A stretch of 64,000 nucleotides of DNA. It comes from Clostridiales bacterium (GTDB lineage: Bacteria > Bacillota > Clostridia > Caldicoprobacterales > DTU083). A model generated the notes under the pieces. The model did not search any database and had not been told where the DNA came from. It saw only the letters and a list, made by a program, of their open reading frames with translations. The stretch's first letter is position 1. Every line of letters starts with the position of its first letter. Of the stretch, positions 53,830 to 61,647 are shown in pieces. The DNA lies in NCBI GenBank assembly GCA_012838915.1, contig DUOI01000108.1:1-64000 (forward strand). Reading direction: 5' to 3'. The position numbers and the translations under genes were made by a program.

Positions 53830-55143
53830 TTATCCCTGGACAGCATGTTTACGGTACTGACTTGGCGATATCCCCATATTCTTTTTGAATACTTTGCTGA
53901 AGTAACCCGGATCATCATATCCCACCCGATTGGATATATCCAAAATTGTCATAGTTCTGTCCAGCAGCATTTTTTTTGCCTCTTCCATCCTGATACGGGT
54001 CAGATACTCCAAAAATGTAATCCCCAGCTCTTCCTTAAAAAGATGACTTAAATAATAGGGGCTGATGAAAATTTGCTGGGAAACGCTCTCCAGTGACAAA
54101 TTCTCGTTGAAGTTCTCACGAATATATTGAATGGCTTCTCCAAGTAATTTGGAGTTTTTAATGTTTCTTGATTCATATACAGTATCCAGGAAGGTATCCA
54201 ACACCTTTACAATCCAGAAACAGACATCTTCAAACCTGTGAATTGATGCCAGCTCACAGATAAAACTGTAATTCAGCCCCAGAAGTTTGTCCAGTCTGGC
54301 TCCACCCTCTACAGCTGCCCTGGAGATGACAATCACCAACTCAAGAACGCGGGCTTTAATCAGCTCCATATTTCCTGAAAAATGAAGAAATATAACAGCA
54401 AGAAGCTCATTCAATATCTTTTTGGCACCTTTTCTATCCCCCATCCGGACCTTGTTCAGCAGATCGTTTTCCTTATCCATAGGGTATTCATTCTGTCTTA
54501 CCCTATCCTCCAAATAGCTGATACGTTCTTCTGCTTTCTTTTGTACAAAAATCAGTTCTGCCAGCTTGGATTGCTGCTCGCTTAACTCTTTTCTTTGCTG
54601 CAGAGTAATAATGCTGGATTTAGCAAAATAATTTGTGATAATAAACAGGAGTTCCGCTGCAGCTTGTACATTTCTCCCGTTTAATACCTTGATTTCACGA
54701 CTGGCAGCCAGCAATGCCTCCCGATTAATATCCAGGTCGGATGTACGGCTCAAAAACTCTTGAATGGCAATTTCATCCCATTCCCACATGAGAACAGGCC
54801 CACAGGAAATGCTTCCCAGATAGTGTTCCTTAAATAATATGGGGGCGGCGAACTCAATCAGTCCAGCATGGCATCGACTGATATAGGGTTCCCCCAATTG
54901 TGCCGCCAGTTTTCCTGCCTTATCCATGGATTCAGTACAGCGTTTTCGACCCCTGGGATCGCTGCGAATGATTTTACAGAATGCACAAAACCCTTCATGC
55001 TCTTCAGAAAAGATGGCGGATTCCCCGCGAGCGTTGACACACATAGCACCAAGGCCGGTCGCCAGAACAAAGGAATTCAGTATTTTCTTCATTTCATCTA
55101 CATCAATAACATCCTCCAGACGGATGTTATTCAGTTCATGCAT
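53830..55143 (-). CDS. AraC-family regulator with PocR ligand-sensing domain
   Basis: A 437-residue transcription factor. The PocR domain (residues about 10-165) has CVNARGESAIFSEEHEGFCAFCKIIRSDPRGRKRC and SRCHAGLIEFAAPILF; its Cys pattern resembles PocR-type sensors of small hydrocarbon or diol-like ligands. A linker with a possible coiled coil (near 190-220) leads to a C-terminal double helix-turn-helix AraC domain (GEAIQYIRENFNENLSLESV, then DISNRVGYDDPGYFSKVFKK). ATG 55143 has GGAGG at eight bases. It lies 101 bases upstream of the corrinoid gene on the same strand, so methyl-substrate induction is likely (inference). Confidence 0.9.
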   Translation of the reverse strand: MHELNNIRLEDVIDVDEMKKILNSFVLATGLGAMCVNARGESAIFSEEHEGFCAFCKIIRSDPRGRKRCTESMDKAGKLAAQLGEPYISRCHAGLIEFAAPILFKEHYLGSISCGPVLMWEWDEIAIQEFLSRTSDLDINREALLAASREIKVLNGRNVQAAAELLFIITNYFAKSSIITLQQRKELSEQQSKLAELIFVQKKAEERISYLEDRVRQNEYPMDKENDLLNKVRMGDRKGAKKILNELLAVIFLHFSGNMELIKARVLELVIVISRAAVEGGARLDKLLGLNYSFICELASIHRFEDVCFWIVKVLDTFLDTVYESRNIKNSKLLGEAIQYIRENFNENLSLESVSQQIFISPYYLSHLFKEELGITFLEYLTRIRMEEAKKMLLDRTMTILDISNRVGYDDPGYFSKVFKKNMGISPSQYRKHAVQG

Positions 55144-55249
55144 ATGCATTGCCTCCATAAGTCACAGGTTATTATTAGCGACACCTTTATACATTATACC
55201 CTTTTTGCTTGTTTAAAGAAAGAATGTTATCCGCCAATGCCGGAGTCGT

Positions 55250-56869
55250 CTATTCTTCAGGCACAGGGTCAGAGGTTTCTCCCGGATTCGGCGATGATGT
55301 CGGTGCCGTAGTGGGGGAAGGTGAAGGTATTGGCTCTGCTGATGGAGTAGGTGAGGGTATCGGGGATTCTGTCGGGAAAGGCGGTGACTGATTATTAAGC
55401 TCTTCCTTAAGACTCCCCCAAAAAGATTTCAATTCCTTTGCCGCAACAGATATATCCGAAAATACCTTTTGCTCTATCTTCTGTCTGAGTGTGTTCATTA
55501 ATCTTACTAATTGATCCATATCATCCCCGGGAATTTCCAATTCATATGCAGACATCTCTTCCTCAACAGCGGACAACGCTGTCAGTCCCTCTGCCACTTC
55601 GGCGGATCGCGCCTGAAGATGGGGCATCAATTCAGTCAACTCTTTTTCCACCTCATGAACTACTAGCTCAATATCCTCCAGCTCTCCGGATTCTAGTGCA
55701 TCATCCAGTAACTGCACTCCATTGTCAATTCCGGAGCGCTCATCTTCCAGCAGAACATGAGCATAATCCAATAAAATCCGGTTTCCCCGGTCAATCCATT
55801 CCTGGACCAGAGCCTTCAGTTCAGCCAGCTTTTTTCGCAGTTGTGTCTTGATATAGTAAACATCATCTTCTTTATCATAGGCGGTAATGTTTAGGCCAAA
55901 CAGCTCATTAATCAACTGGTTTTTTTTCTGCTGATCGATTCCCCAGTAACTGAAACCATCCATATCAAGAAAGGTGCCCGGAATCATATGCCGCTTCAGG
56001 TCTGCCATATCCAGCTTGGCGGCGAATAACGCAAGGGCCGCAATCTGCCTGATATTCAGGTTGGTCCAGATATCATCCTTTATAGAATCATAGATGCCTG
56101 GCAGTTTGAGAAGGGAATCAGTTGACTTCAGTTGGTTCAAAATGCTTATCATCAACCGTTGTTGACGGTCAACCCGGTCAATATCTCCTCCCGGTGTCTT
56201 TCTGTTCCTCGCATACGCAAGGGCTTGCTTCCCGTCCAGCTTATGAAGGCCGGGCTGAATACCCACCGAGGGTACCGGGATATCTACTTCATAGGTGATT
56301 CCTCCCAGGGTGTCTATAATCTTAATAAAGATATTCATGTCTATGGCGGCATAATAATGAATTGGAATCCCACCGAGTAAATCGCTTACAGTTTGTATGG
56401 TGGTAGCAAACCCCTCGCCTTTGAAACCGCCGCCATAAACAAAAGCGGCATTAACCCGACCCCTTTCCCTGCGTCCGGGTATTTTTACATAGCTGTCCCT
56501 GGGAATAGAAATGAGATCCACCTTGTTTTCAGTAAAATCAATGGCTGCCAGCATTATGGTGTCGGTTCGGAACGCTCCCATGTACTTATATCTTTTATCA
56601 TTGGCATCCAATCCCAGAAGCAATATATTCAATTTATCTTCCTGGAATTGATAGGGTTCTATTTCAAGTTCTGTTTCTTCCGTTTTGTTTCCCTGCGTAT
56701 CCTTATTGGCAGGGATGTCGAACAAGTTCTTTGGATTATTGATTTGGTTCCAGAAATAGGCTGCATATCCAATGACAGAAAAAAGTACAATGCCTATCGA
56801 TATCAGAATAATGTGTTTCTTCGTTATGCGTTTTTTCATAACACGTTTCTTCTTAATGTGTTTTTTCAT
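55250..56869 (-). CDS. LytR-CpsA-Psr (LCP) family protein with coiled-coil and Pro-rich tail
   Basis: A 539-residue membrane-anchored protein. A very basic N-terminus (KKHIKKKRVMKKRITKK) and one membrane helix (about 20-42) are followed by the LCP domain (about 75-240): ILLLGLDANDKRYKYMGAFRTDTIMLAAID, IPRDSYVKIPGRRERGRVNAAF and ALAYARNRKTPGGDIDRVDRQQRL carry the conserved Asp and Arg residues. LCP proteins attach teichoic acids or capsule glycans to peptidoglycan. Oddity: a helical stretch (about 335-500) and a Ser/Pro/Thr-rich C-terminal tail (about 500-539) go beyond the family core. Confidence 0.92.
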   Translation of the reverse strand: MKKHIKKKRVMKKRITKKHIILISIGIVLFSVIGYAAYFWNQINNPKNLFDIPANKDTQGNKTEETELEIEPYQFQEDKLNILLLGLDANDKRYKYMGAFRTDTIMLAAIDFTENKVDLISIPRDSYVKIPGRRERGRVNAAFVYGGGFKGEGFATTIQTVSDLLGGIPIHYYAAIDMNIFIKIIDTLGGITYEVDIPVPSVGIQPGLHKLDGKQALAYARNRKTPGGDIDRVDRQQRLMISILNQLKSTDSLLKLPGIYDSIKDDIWTNLNIRQIAALALFAAKLDMADLKRHMIPGTFLDMDGFSYWGIDQQKKNQLINELFGLNITAYDKEDDVYYIKTQLRKKLAELKALVQEWIDRGNRILLDYAHVLLEDERSGIDNGVQLLDDALESGELEDIELVVHEVEKELTELMPHLQARSAEVAEGLTALSAVEEEMSAYELEIPGDDMDQLVRLMNTLRQKIEQKVFSDISVAAKELKSFWGSLKEELNNQSPPFPTESPIPSPTPSAEPIPSPSPTTAPTSSPNPGETSDPVPEE

Positions 56870-56920
56870 CCATATCCCCCTAACTGGCGATAAATATTGG
56901 AAAAGTATTTTGTCAAATAA

Positions 56921-56949
56921 TTAACATCTTGATTCTTTTGTGATATAAT
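56921..56949 (+). promoter_or_regulatory. promoter of the 51-codon Cys-rich gene
   Basis: TTAACA (56921-56926), 17 bases, TATAAT (56944-56949), about 45 bases ahead of the ATG. Confidence 0.65.
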
Positions 56950-56994
56950 TTATTTACCAAATAATTAGTTGAAAAAATTATTGGAGGCGAGTCT

Positions 56995-57150
56995 ATGCAA
57001 GCAACACAGAAAACAAATCAGACCAAGTCCTTGGATTGCCACGCATTCTGCCCGATATGCGGATGGGACCTGTACTACACAGACAAAGAATGCATCTGCA
57101 AAAACAAAGAATGTTCCTGGGTCTGCGATAATTGCCATAAACCGACTTAA
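56995..57150 (+). CDS. 51-residue Cys-rich zinc-ribbon-like miniprotein
   Basis: A short gene with a strong ribosome site (GGAGG, seven bases before ATG) and a good promoter. The 51 residues contain eight Cys: one at residue 15, then CPICG (19-22), CIC (33-35), C40, C44 and C47, the last as CDNCH. The pattern CxxC plus later Cys pairs suggests two zinc sites (zinc ribbon-like), with four aromatic residues between them. It lies alone between the LCP and radical SAM genes, on the opposite strand to both. The function is unknown; a nucleic-acid or protein-binding role is possible. Confidence 0.75.
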   Translation: MQATQKTNQTKSLDCHAFCPICGWDLYYTDKECICKNKECSWVCDNCHKPT

Positions 57151-57184
57151 TCCTGTAAAGCATATATTCTTTCATAATAGTTGA

Positions 57185-58924
57185 CTATATGTTTAATGGG
57201 ATAATTCTCGGACGCCTTAATACTCCCTGCCTGTTCAGGTAGTCAAACAAAATTACAACTCTTCCCTCCCGGTAAGACATCATCCCCTGCAAGTCCAACC
57301 GGTAAAGGAATACTTCCACATGGGCTCCTCTCATTATTTGTCCGGGTGTACAGCCCTTCCATTCGGGCAATAGTTGTTCCAGGTTTTCCTTTTTGCGCAA
57401 AAAATCATGACAGCGTCGATTCAGATTCTTATCCGGTTCAGGTTCCAGTCCTGCCGGATAACTGCCCGGTTTGGCATGATACACAAAATCAAACAGCAGC
57501 AATTGCCGAAATAATTTCATATCCACATGCGAAAGCGTGGAAGCAAAATGAAGAAGGTACTCATAAGTTTTTAAATTGTTATGAGAAATTCCAAAATAAC
57601 TCTTTTCCTCCCAATAATCTGCCATTTGATTAAATATTATAAAGGTATCACCTTCAGCCTGTCTGAACAGATATTTCATGGATCGATCAAATCGATGAGA
57701 GTTATAGTATAATTCGATTAGCTTTTCTATTTGCTTTAGTCTTGCCAGTTCCGAGAAAGCCAGCACATGATTTGACAATACCTCATAGGGAGGATAGGAG
57801 GTATATCTATAATCATACCTTTCTGACGCTTCTCTGATACCTGATCCTTTTAACATCTTCAGGAAACCTAACTGCAGCCTGTGGGGTGAAAGACCCAAAA
57901 CTTTATTCAGGGAGCAGGCCATAGAGAGCATATCTTCCTCGGGCAGCCCTGCGATCAGATCAAGGTGAATATGAATATTATCCATCCTTATCAAGCAGGA
58001 AACGGCATGCATTATTTTATCAAGATTTGTCTTTCTTTTTATTTTCTCCAAAGTTACCTTATTGGTAGATTGTATGCCTATCTCAAATTGAAACATACCA
58101 ACCGGGGCTTTGGAAAGAATATCCATCATTTCTTCGTCTATCAAATCCCCTGCCATCTCAAAGTGAAAATTGGTTTTGCCACCCAGTTCAATGAGGTAGC
58201 GAAATATTTTCTTAGCCCGGGCAGGGTTGCAGTTGAAGGTGCGATCTACCAGCTTCACCTGCCTGACGCCGGAACGGACAAAAAAGGCTAACTCCCGTTT
58301 GACCCGGTCCATCTGTAAGAAGCGCACGCCTCTCGTGGTGGAGGAAAGGCAATATTGGCAATTAAAAGGGCAGCCTCGAGAGGTTTCATAGTAAATGATC
58401 CTGTCTTTCAAACCCTGAAGCCCTTTTTCATAAGCAAATGGAACCTCATCCAGCGAAATCGGGGCACGACGGCCATTGTAAATTACCACGCCTTCCTTAC
58501 GCCAAACCAAACCTTTCACCTCGTCGGGTTCCCGGTTTTGTGACAAACAATCAAGTAATTCCTTTACGGTCTGCTCCCCTTCTCCCTCAGCAATGAAATC
58601 GATAAGCTGATTTTTCTTCATCATATCTTGACCGTCATAAGATACTTCCGGCCCGCCCAAAAGGATGATGCATTCAGGAAGCACTTTTTTTATTGTATCT
58701 ATGACGTCAAGGGTTTGCCGAATGTTCCAGATATAACAGGAAAAACACAATAAATCGGGCTGCTGTTCAACCAAGCCAGTAACAATCTGATCCAAGGGAT
58801 CATTGATTGTATACTCCTGGATAATTATGTCCGGGTAATCTTCCCGACAGTATGCCTGCAAACATCTCAAAGCAAGACTGCTGTGTATATATTTTGCGTT
58901 TAGTGTCGTCAGTAGAATTTTCAT
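57185..58924 (-). CDS. B12-binding-domain radical SAM protein (DUF4080 type)
   Basis: A protein of about 579 residues. The N-terminal cobalamin-binding-like domain (residues 1-135; LTTLNAKYIHSSLALRCLQAY, then ILLGGPEVSYDG) is followed by a radical SAM domain with the cluster motif SRGCPFNCQYCLSS near 180. The C-terminus (about 400-579) matches the DUF4080 extension. It probably carries out a cobalamin-dependent radical methylation or rearrangement; the substrate is unknown. Start: ATG 58924 gives the usual MKILLTTLNAKY; ATG 58942 is also in frame, and neither has a clear ribosome site, which is odd for this genome. It stands alone between two plus-strand genes. Confidence 0.88.
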   Translation of the reverse strand: MKILLTTLNAKYIHSSLALRCLQAYCREDYPDIIIQEYTINDPLDQIVTGLVEQQPDLLCFSCYIWNIRQTLDVIDTIKKVLPECIILLGGPEVSYDGQDMMKKNQLIDFIAEGEGEQTVKELLDCLSQNREPDEVKGLVWRKEGVVIYNGRRAPISLDEVPFAYEKGLQGLKDRIIYYETSRGCPFNCQYCLSSTTRGVRFLQMDRVKRELAFFVRSGVRQVKLVDRTFNCNPARAKKIFRYLIELGGKTNFHFEMAGDLIDEEMMDILSKAPVGMFQFEIGIQSTNKVTLEKIKRKTNLDKIMHAVSCLIRMDNIHIHLDLIAGLPEEDMLSMACSLNKVLGLSPHRLQLGFLKMLKGSGIREASERYDYRYTSYPPYEVLSNHVLAFSELARLKQIEKLIELYYNSHRFDRSMKYLFRQAEGDTFIIFNQMADYWEEKSYFGISHNNLKTYEYLLHFASTLSHVDMKLFRQLLLFDFVYHAKPGSYPAGLEPEPDKNLNRRCHDFLRKKENLEQLLPEWKGCTPGQIMRGAHVEVFLYRLDLQGMMSYREGRVVILFDYLNRQGVLRRPRIIPLNI

Positions 58925-59002
58925 AAAGCTATTATATATCATTTCTGCAATAACATCATTAACAAATATTTTATTTTCGTTTTTTACTTTGAAATCATCT
59001 TT

Positions 59003-59030
59003 TGTTACAAATTTATTACAAATTAATTAC
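59003..59030 (+). promoter_or_regulatory. three 11-bp-spaced direct repeats, possible response-regulator site
   Basis: TGTTAC, TATTAC and AATTAC are each separated by AAATT, giving an exact 11-base period over 28 bases, about 100 bases upstream of the LysM gene. The layout resembles WalR/PhoB-type OmpR-family boxes (TGTWAH-N5-TGTWAH). The predicted -10 (TATAAT at 59067-59072) lacks a good -35, which would suit activation. Confidence 0.5.
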
Positions 59031-59127
59031 CAAAATATACTTGTATCTTTATTAAGTATACATAATTATAATGAATATATACCCAAAGTATCACCATTTT
59101 CAGAAAAAATATGCAAAGGAGGATTAA

Positions 59128-60528
59128 ATGAAGAAATACATACGAATATGGGTAATTGCTGCGCTTTTTATGATAGTATTTGCCTCTGCGGCCCAGGCAG
59201 CCGCCCTGGGCTCGCGTTCCCTGAAAACCGGAATGTCCGGGGAGGATGTGGCTGAGCTGCAGCAATTACTCAAGCGCATTGGTTACTTCAATACAAATGT
59301 TACAGGTTATTACGGAGATATTACGCGTGCCTCCGTAATAAAGTTTCAGTCAAACCATGGGTTGACCCGGGATGGAATCGCCGGACCGAATACAATATTC
59401 CGGTTAAAGTATGAAAATGGTGTGGCTGCTGATTCCTACATTTATATTCGTCCCCTGAAAAAAGGCATGCGCGGTGCTGATGTGCAAAATCTGCAGGAAG
59501 TATTGAAAAAACTGGGGCATCTGCCTGCCGGCCTTAATACAACTCAATACTATGGAGAGATGACCTATTCCGGAGTTAAATCCTTTCAAAAGCAATACGG
59601 CCTTACCGTTGACGGGAAAGCAGGACCGGCTACGGCAGCAGCGATAAATAAGGTTTTATCAAATACCGGAAATGCAGGGACAGTTTATACCGTCCAAGCG
59701 GGTGATTCTCTATGGAAGATATCACAAAAATACAATACCAGCGTTGAACAGCTGCAAAAAGCCAATGGATTGAAAAGTACTACCATCTATGTCGGTCAAA
59801 AGCTGACCATTCCGTCCGGTAAAGCATCGCAGGACAGAGGCAGTGCAGACAGAAATCAGACTGTATCGGTTACCTATCAAAACTACACGATAAAACCCGG
59901 CGACAGCATCTGGTCTATTGCATATGCCCACAGTATTCCACAAAACGAGTTATTGAAGGCAAATAGTTTTAATGCTAATACAGTTCTCTATGTCGGACAG
60001 GTCATAAAGATCCCGGTGTATCATGTACCTGTTAAGCCTACTCCGGGGCCTCAATATGGCGAACTTTTGGATTGGTGGACAGAAGCGCAATATGTTCTGA
60101 AGTACAATGTTCCCTTTACTGTAACCGATTTTTATACCGGCACCAGTTTTAAGGCCGTTCGTACCTTCGGCGCAAATCATGCTGATTGTGAACCCTTGAC
60201 GTCAGCAGACACAGCAGCCATTACCAAGCTGTGGAATCAATATCATACCAGTTATTGGTCCACCCGCCCTGTCATCATAACCATTAACGGAAGAAAACTT
60301 GCCGCTTCCATGTCCGCTTCCTTCCACGCAGGCTTGGACAGCGCACCCAATGGTGCATATGTAAATAACCGAAGCGGCGGTTATGGTTATGGACAAAACT
60401 TTGACGCCATTAAGGGAAATGGAGCAGACGGGCATTTCGACATTCATTTCCTGAACAGCACCAGCCACGGCTCGGGAGCTGTAAACCAGAATCATCAAAG
60501 AGATATTAAGATTGCTGCAGGTAAGTAA
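59128..60528 (+). CDS. secreted cell-wall protein: two PG_binding_1 domains, two LysM domains, unknown C-terminal domain
   Basis: A 466-residue exported protein. The signal peptide ends near AAQA (residue 24). PG_binding_1 domains lie at about 28-92 (LKTGMSGEDVAELQQLLKRIGYF) and 100-170, LysM domains at about 188-232 (YTVQAGDSLWKISQKYN) and 252-298 (YTIKPGDSIWSIAYAHS). The last 150 residues form a domain with conserved NHADCEPLT near 351 and GHFDIHFLNS near 438 plus a nearby His; I know it from other Firmicute wall proteins but not its activity. AAAGGAGG ribosome site. Direct repeats upstream suggest two-component control. Confidence 0.9.
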   Translation: MKKYIRIWVIAALFMIVFASAAQAAALGSRSLKTGMSGEDVAELQQLLKRIGYFNTNVTGYYGDITRASVIKFQSNHGLTRDGIAGPNTIFRLKYENGVAADSYIYIRPLKKGMRGADVQNLQEVLKKLGHLPAGLNTTQYYGEMTYSGVKSFQKQYGLTVDGKAGPATAAAINKVLSNTGNAGTVYTVQAGDSLWKISQKYNTSVEQLQKANGLKSTTIYVGQKLTIPSGKASQDRGSADRNQTVSVTYQNYTIKPGDSIWSIAYAHSIPQNELLKANSFNANTVLYVGQVIKIPVYHVPVKPTPGPQYGELLDWWTEAQYVLKYNVPFTVTDFYTGTSFKAVRTFGANHADCEPLTSADTAAITKLWNQYHTSYWSTRPVIITINGRKLAASMSASFHAGLDSAPNGAYVNNRSGGYGYGQNFDAIKGNGADGHFDIHFLNSTSHGSGAVNQNHQRDIKIAAGK

Positions 60529-60575
60529 TAAGCATAAACAATAAATGCAGCCGGCAATGGAAAATCTCAAAATAG

Positions 60576-60601
60576 GGGCTTGCATTTTTCAGTGCAAGCC
60601 C
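60576..60601 (+). terminator. hairpin after the LysM gene, overlapping the tRNA-Thr promoter
   Basis: GGGCTTGCA pairs with TGCAAGCCC around an eight-base loop, then TTATAATAT. It is a likely terminator, although the T run is weak. Its bases also form the -35 region of the next promoter. Confidence 0.6.
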
Positions 60602-60608
60602 TTATAAT
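60580..60608 (+). promoter_or_regulatory. promoter of tRNA-Thr(GGT)
   Basis: TTGCAT (60580-60585), 17 bases, TATAAT (60603-60608), ending 20 bases before the tRNA. The -35 box lies in the upstream hairpin. Confidence 0.7.
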
Positions 60609-60628
60609 ATACATTGTTGTTTACAAAT

Positions 60629-60704
<76 letters not shown>

Positions 60705-60709
60705 GGCTT

Positions 60710-60758
60710 AAAGCTCTTGAACCACTTAAACTACAGGCGTTCAAGGGCTTTTTGTTTT
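60710..60758 (+). terminator. terminator of tRNA-Thr(GGT)
   Basis: AAAGCTCTTGAAC pairs with GTTCAAGGGCTTT (one mismatch) around a 16-base loop, followed by TTGTTTT. Confidence 0.8.
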
Positions 60759-60895
60759 GCCTTTAATGCAAGGCTGGCTTCTGTATTTTGCTGTTTCTTT
60801 TCATAGTTTTCTATTCCCTTGGGGGTACTTAAGGGGTACTTTTTTTGGTACACAATGATCCCGTCTTTAACGGCAAGGTACTGATTAATACTTAA
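60731..60895 (-). pseudogene. start-less frame next to tRNA-Thr, possible integrase remnant
   Basis: A stop-to-stop frame of 54 codons, rich in Lys, Gln and Glu (IENYEKKQQNTEASLALKAK, ending QKALERL), runs on the minus strand toward the 3' end of tRNA-Thr. There is no ATG, and the C-terminal codons overlap the tRNA terminator. Its composition and place resemble the arm-binding part of a tyrosine recombinase left at a tRNA integration site. This is suggestive only. Confidence 0.3.
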
Positions 60896-60909
60896 TTAAG
60901 GCAAATAAC

Positions 60910-60944
60910 AAAACTAAAGGGGCTAGGCTTTAAGCCTTTGCCCC
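60910..60944 (-). terminator. terminator overlapping the end of the 57-codon gene
   Basis: On the minus strand GGGGC pairs with GCCCC, and an inner AGGCTT/AAGCCT stem is present; TTTAGTTTTGTT follows. The stop codon lies in the loop of the hairpin. Confidence 0.82.
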
Positions 60945-61103
60945 TGTGGTTTTACCTTCATTTGCTTTGGAAAAACCTATCAGAAAAACCTTCTCCGTCC
61001 GACTGTTGTTGATATCCGACTCTGCTTTCTTTAATACCTGCAATTCTTCATCATTCAAAAAAGCGTAGTTTAATCCAGCATTCAGATCATTTGTTGGACT
61101 CAT
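60930..61103 (-). CDS. 57-residue protein of unknown function
   Basis: A short gene with GAGGAG nine bases before ATG 61103 and a terminator at its stop. The product (begins MSPTNDLNAGLNYAFLNDEE) has a helical acidic centre (DEELQVLKKAESDI) and a hydrophobic KVFLIGF segment; no signal peptide, Cys or known motif. It lies between a possible integrase remnant and a zinc-ribbon gene on the same strand. Expression is likely given the site and terminator. I do not recognise a family. Confidence 0.6.
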   Translation of the reverse strand: MSPTNDLNAGLNYAFLNDEELQVLKKAESDINNSRTEKVFLIGFSKANEGKTTGAKA

Positions 61104-61200
61104 ACATAACAGCTCCTCATTAAGTAGTATCTCTACTATTATTTGCGGTTGCCTGAAAAAAAATGCGTATGTCGTAAGTAAGCCTGTACACTAAAAAACT

Positions 61201-61485
61201 CTAAGATTTCTTTTGATTTAATACCCTTTCTATGGATTTCGAATCCAGTGTATTATTCTGTTCATGGAAATAACATGGAATTTGTGTGCCGCATTGGTTG
61301 CATTCAATATATTGTTTTATATCCTTTTGCTCACGGTTGTCATACATAAAGGGCAAGAATTCATTTATGTTAAAAGTGCCCGGTGCATTGGAATCAATCG
61401 CATAGCTATAAACATAACTTGCCTCATATTTCATCACAAGATTTCTGCTGCCACATACCGGGCAATCAGTTTTTTGTTTCACCAT
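61201..61485 (-). CDS. 94-residue zinc-ribbon protein of unknown function
   Basis: Two Cys pairs, CPVCGS near residue 8 and CNQCGTQIPC near 64, form a likely zinc ribbon split by a region with aromatic and acidic residues (YEASYVYSYAID, NEFLPFMYDNRE). ATG 61485 is chosen because GGAGG lies nine bases upstream; a longer frame to 61506 has none. It lies 97 bases upstream of the 57-codon gene. No characterised homologue is recognised. Confidence 0.62.
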   Translation of the reverse strand: MVKQKTDCPVCGSRNLVMKYEASYVYSYAIDSNAPGTFNINEFLPFMYDNREQKDIKQYIECNQCGTQIPCYFHEQNNTLDSKSIERVLNQKKS

Positions 61486-61647
61486 GCAGTTATACCTCCG
61501 TATCATCAGTTGACAATACTAGTATCTCCAATAACTGCAAATGAAAACTATGGTTTACACAAAAGGCATTTCACCGACTGGTTCATTTAATATTATTTTG
61601 AGCCAACAGCAAATTACTTTGCTTTACTTTACAGCATAAATACTTGT

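Noticed and set aside
56969-57184. 71-codon frame overlapping the Cys-rich miniprotein
   Set aside because: It starts before the ribosome site of the better-supported 51-codon gene and lacks its own site; the miniprotein frame has the structured Cys pattern.
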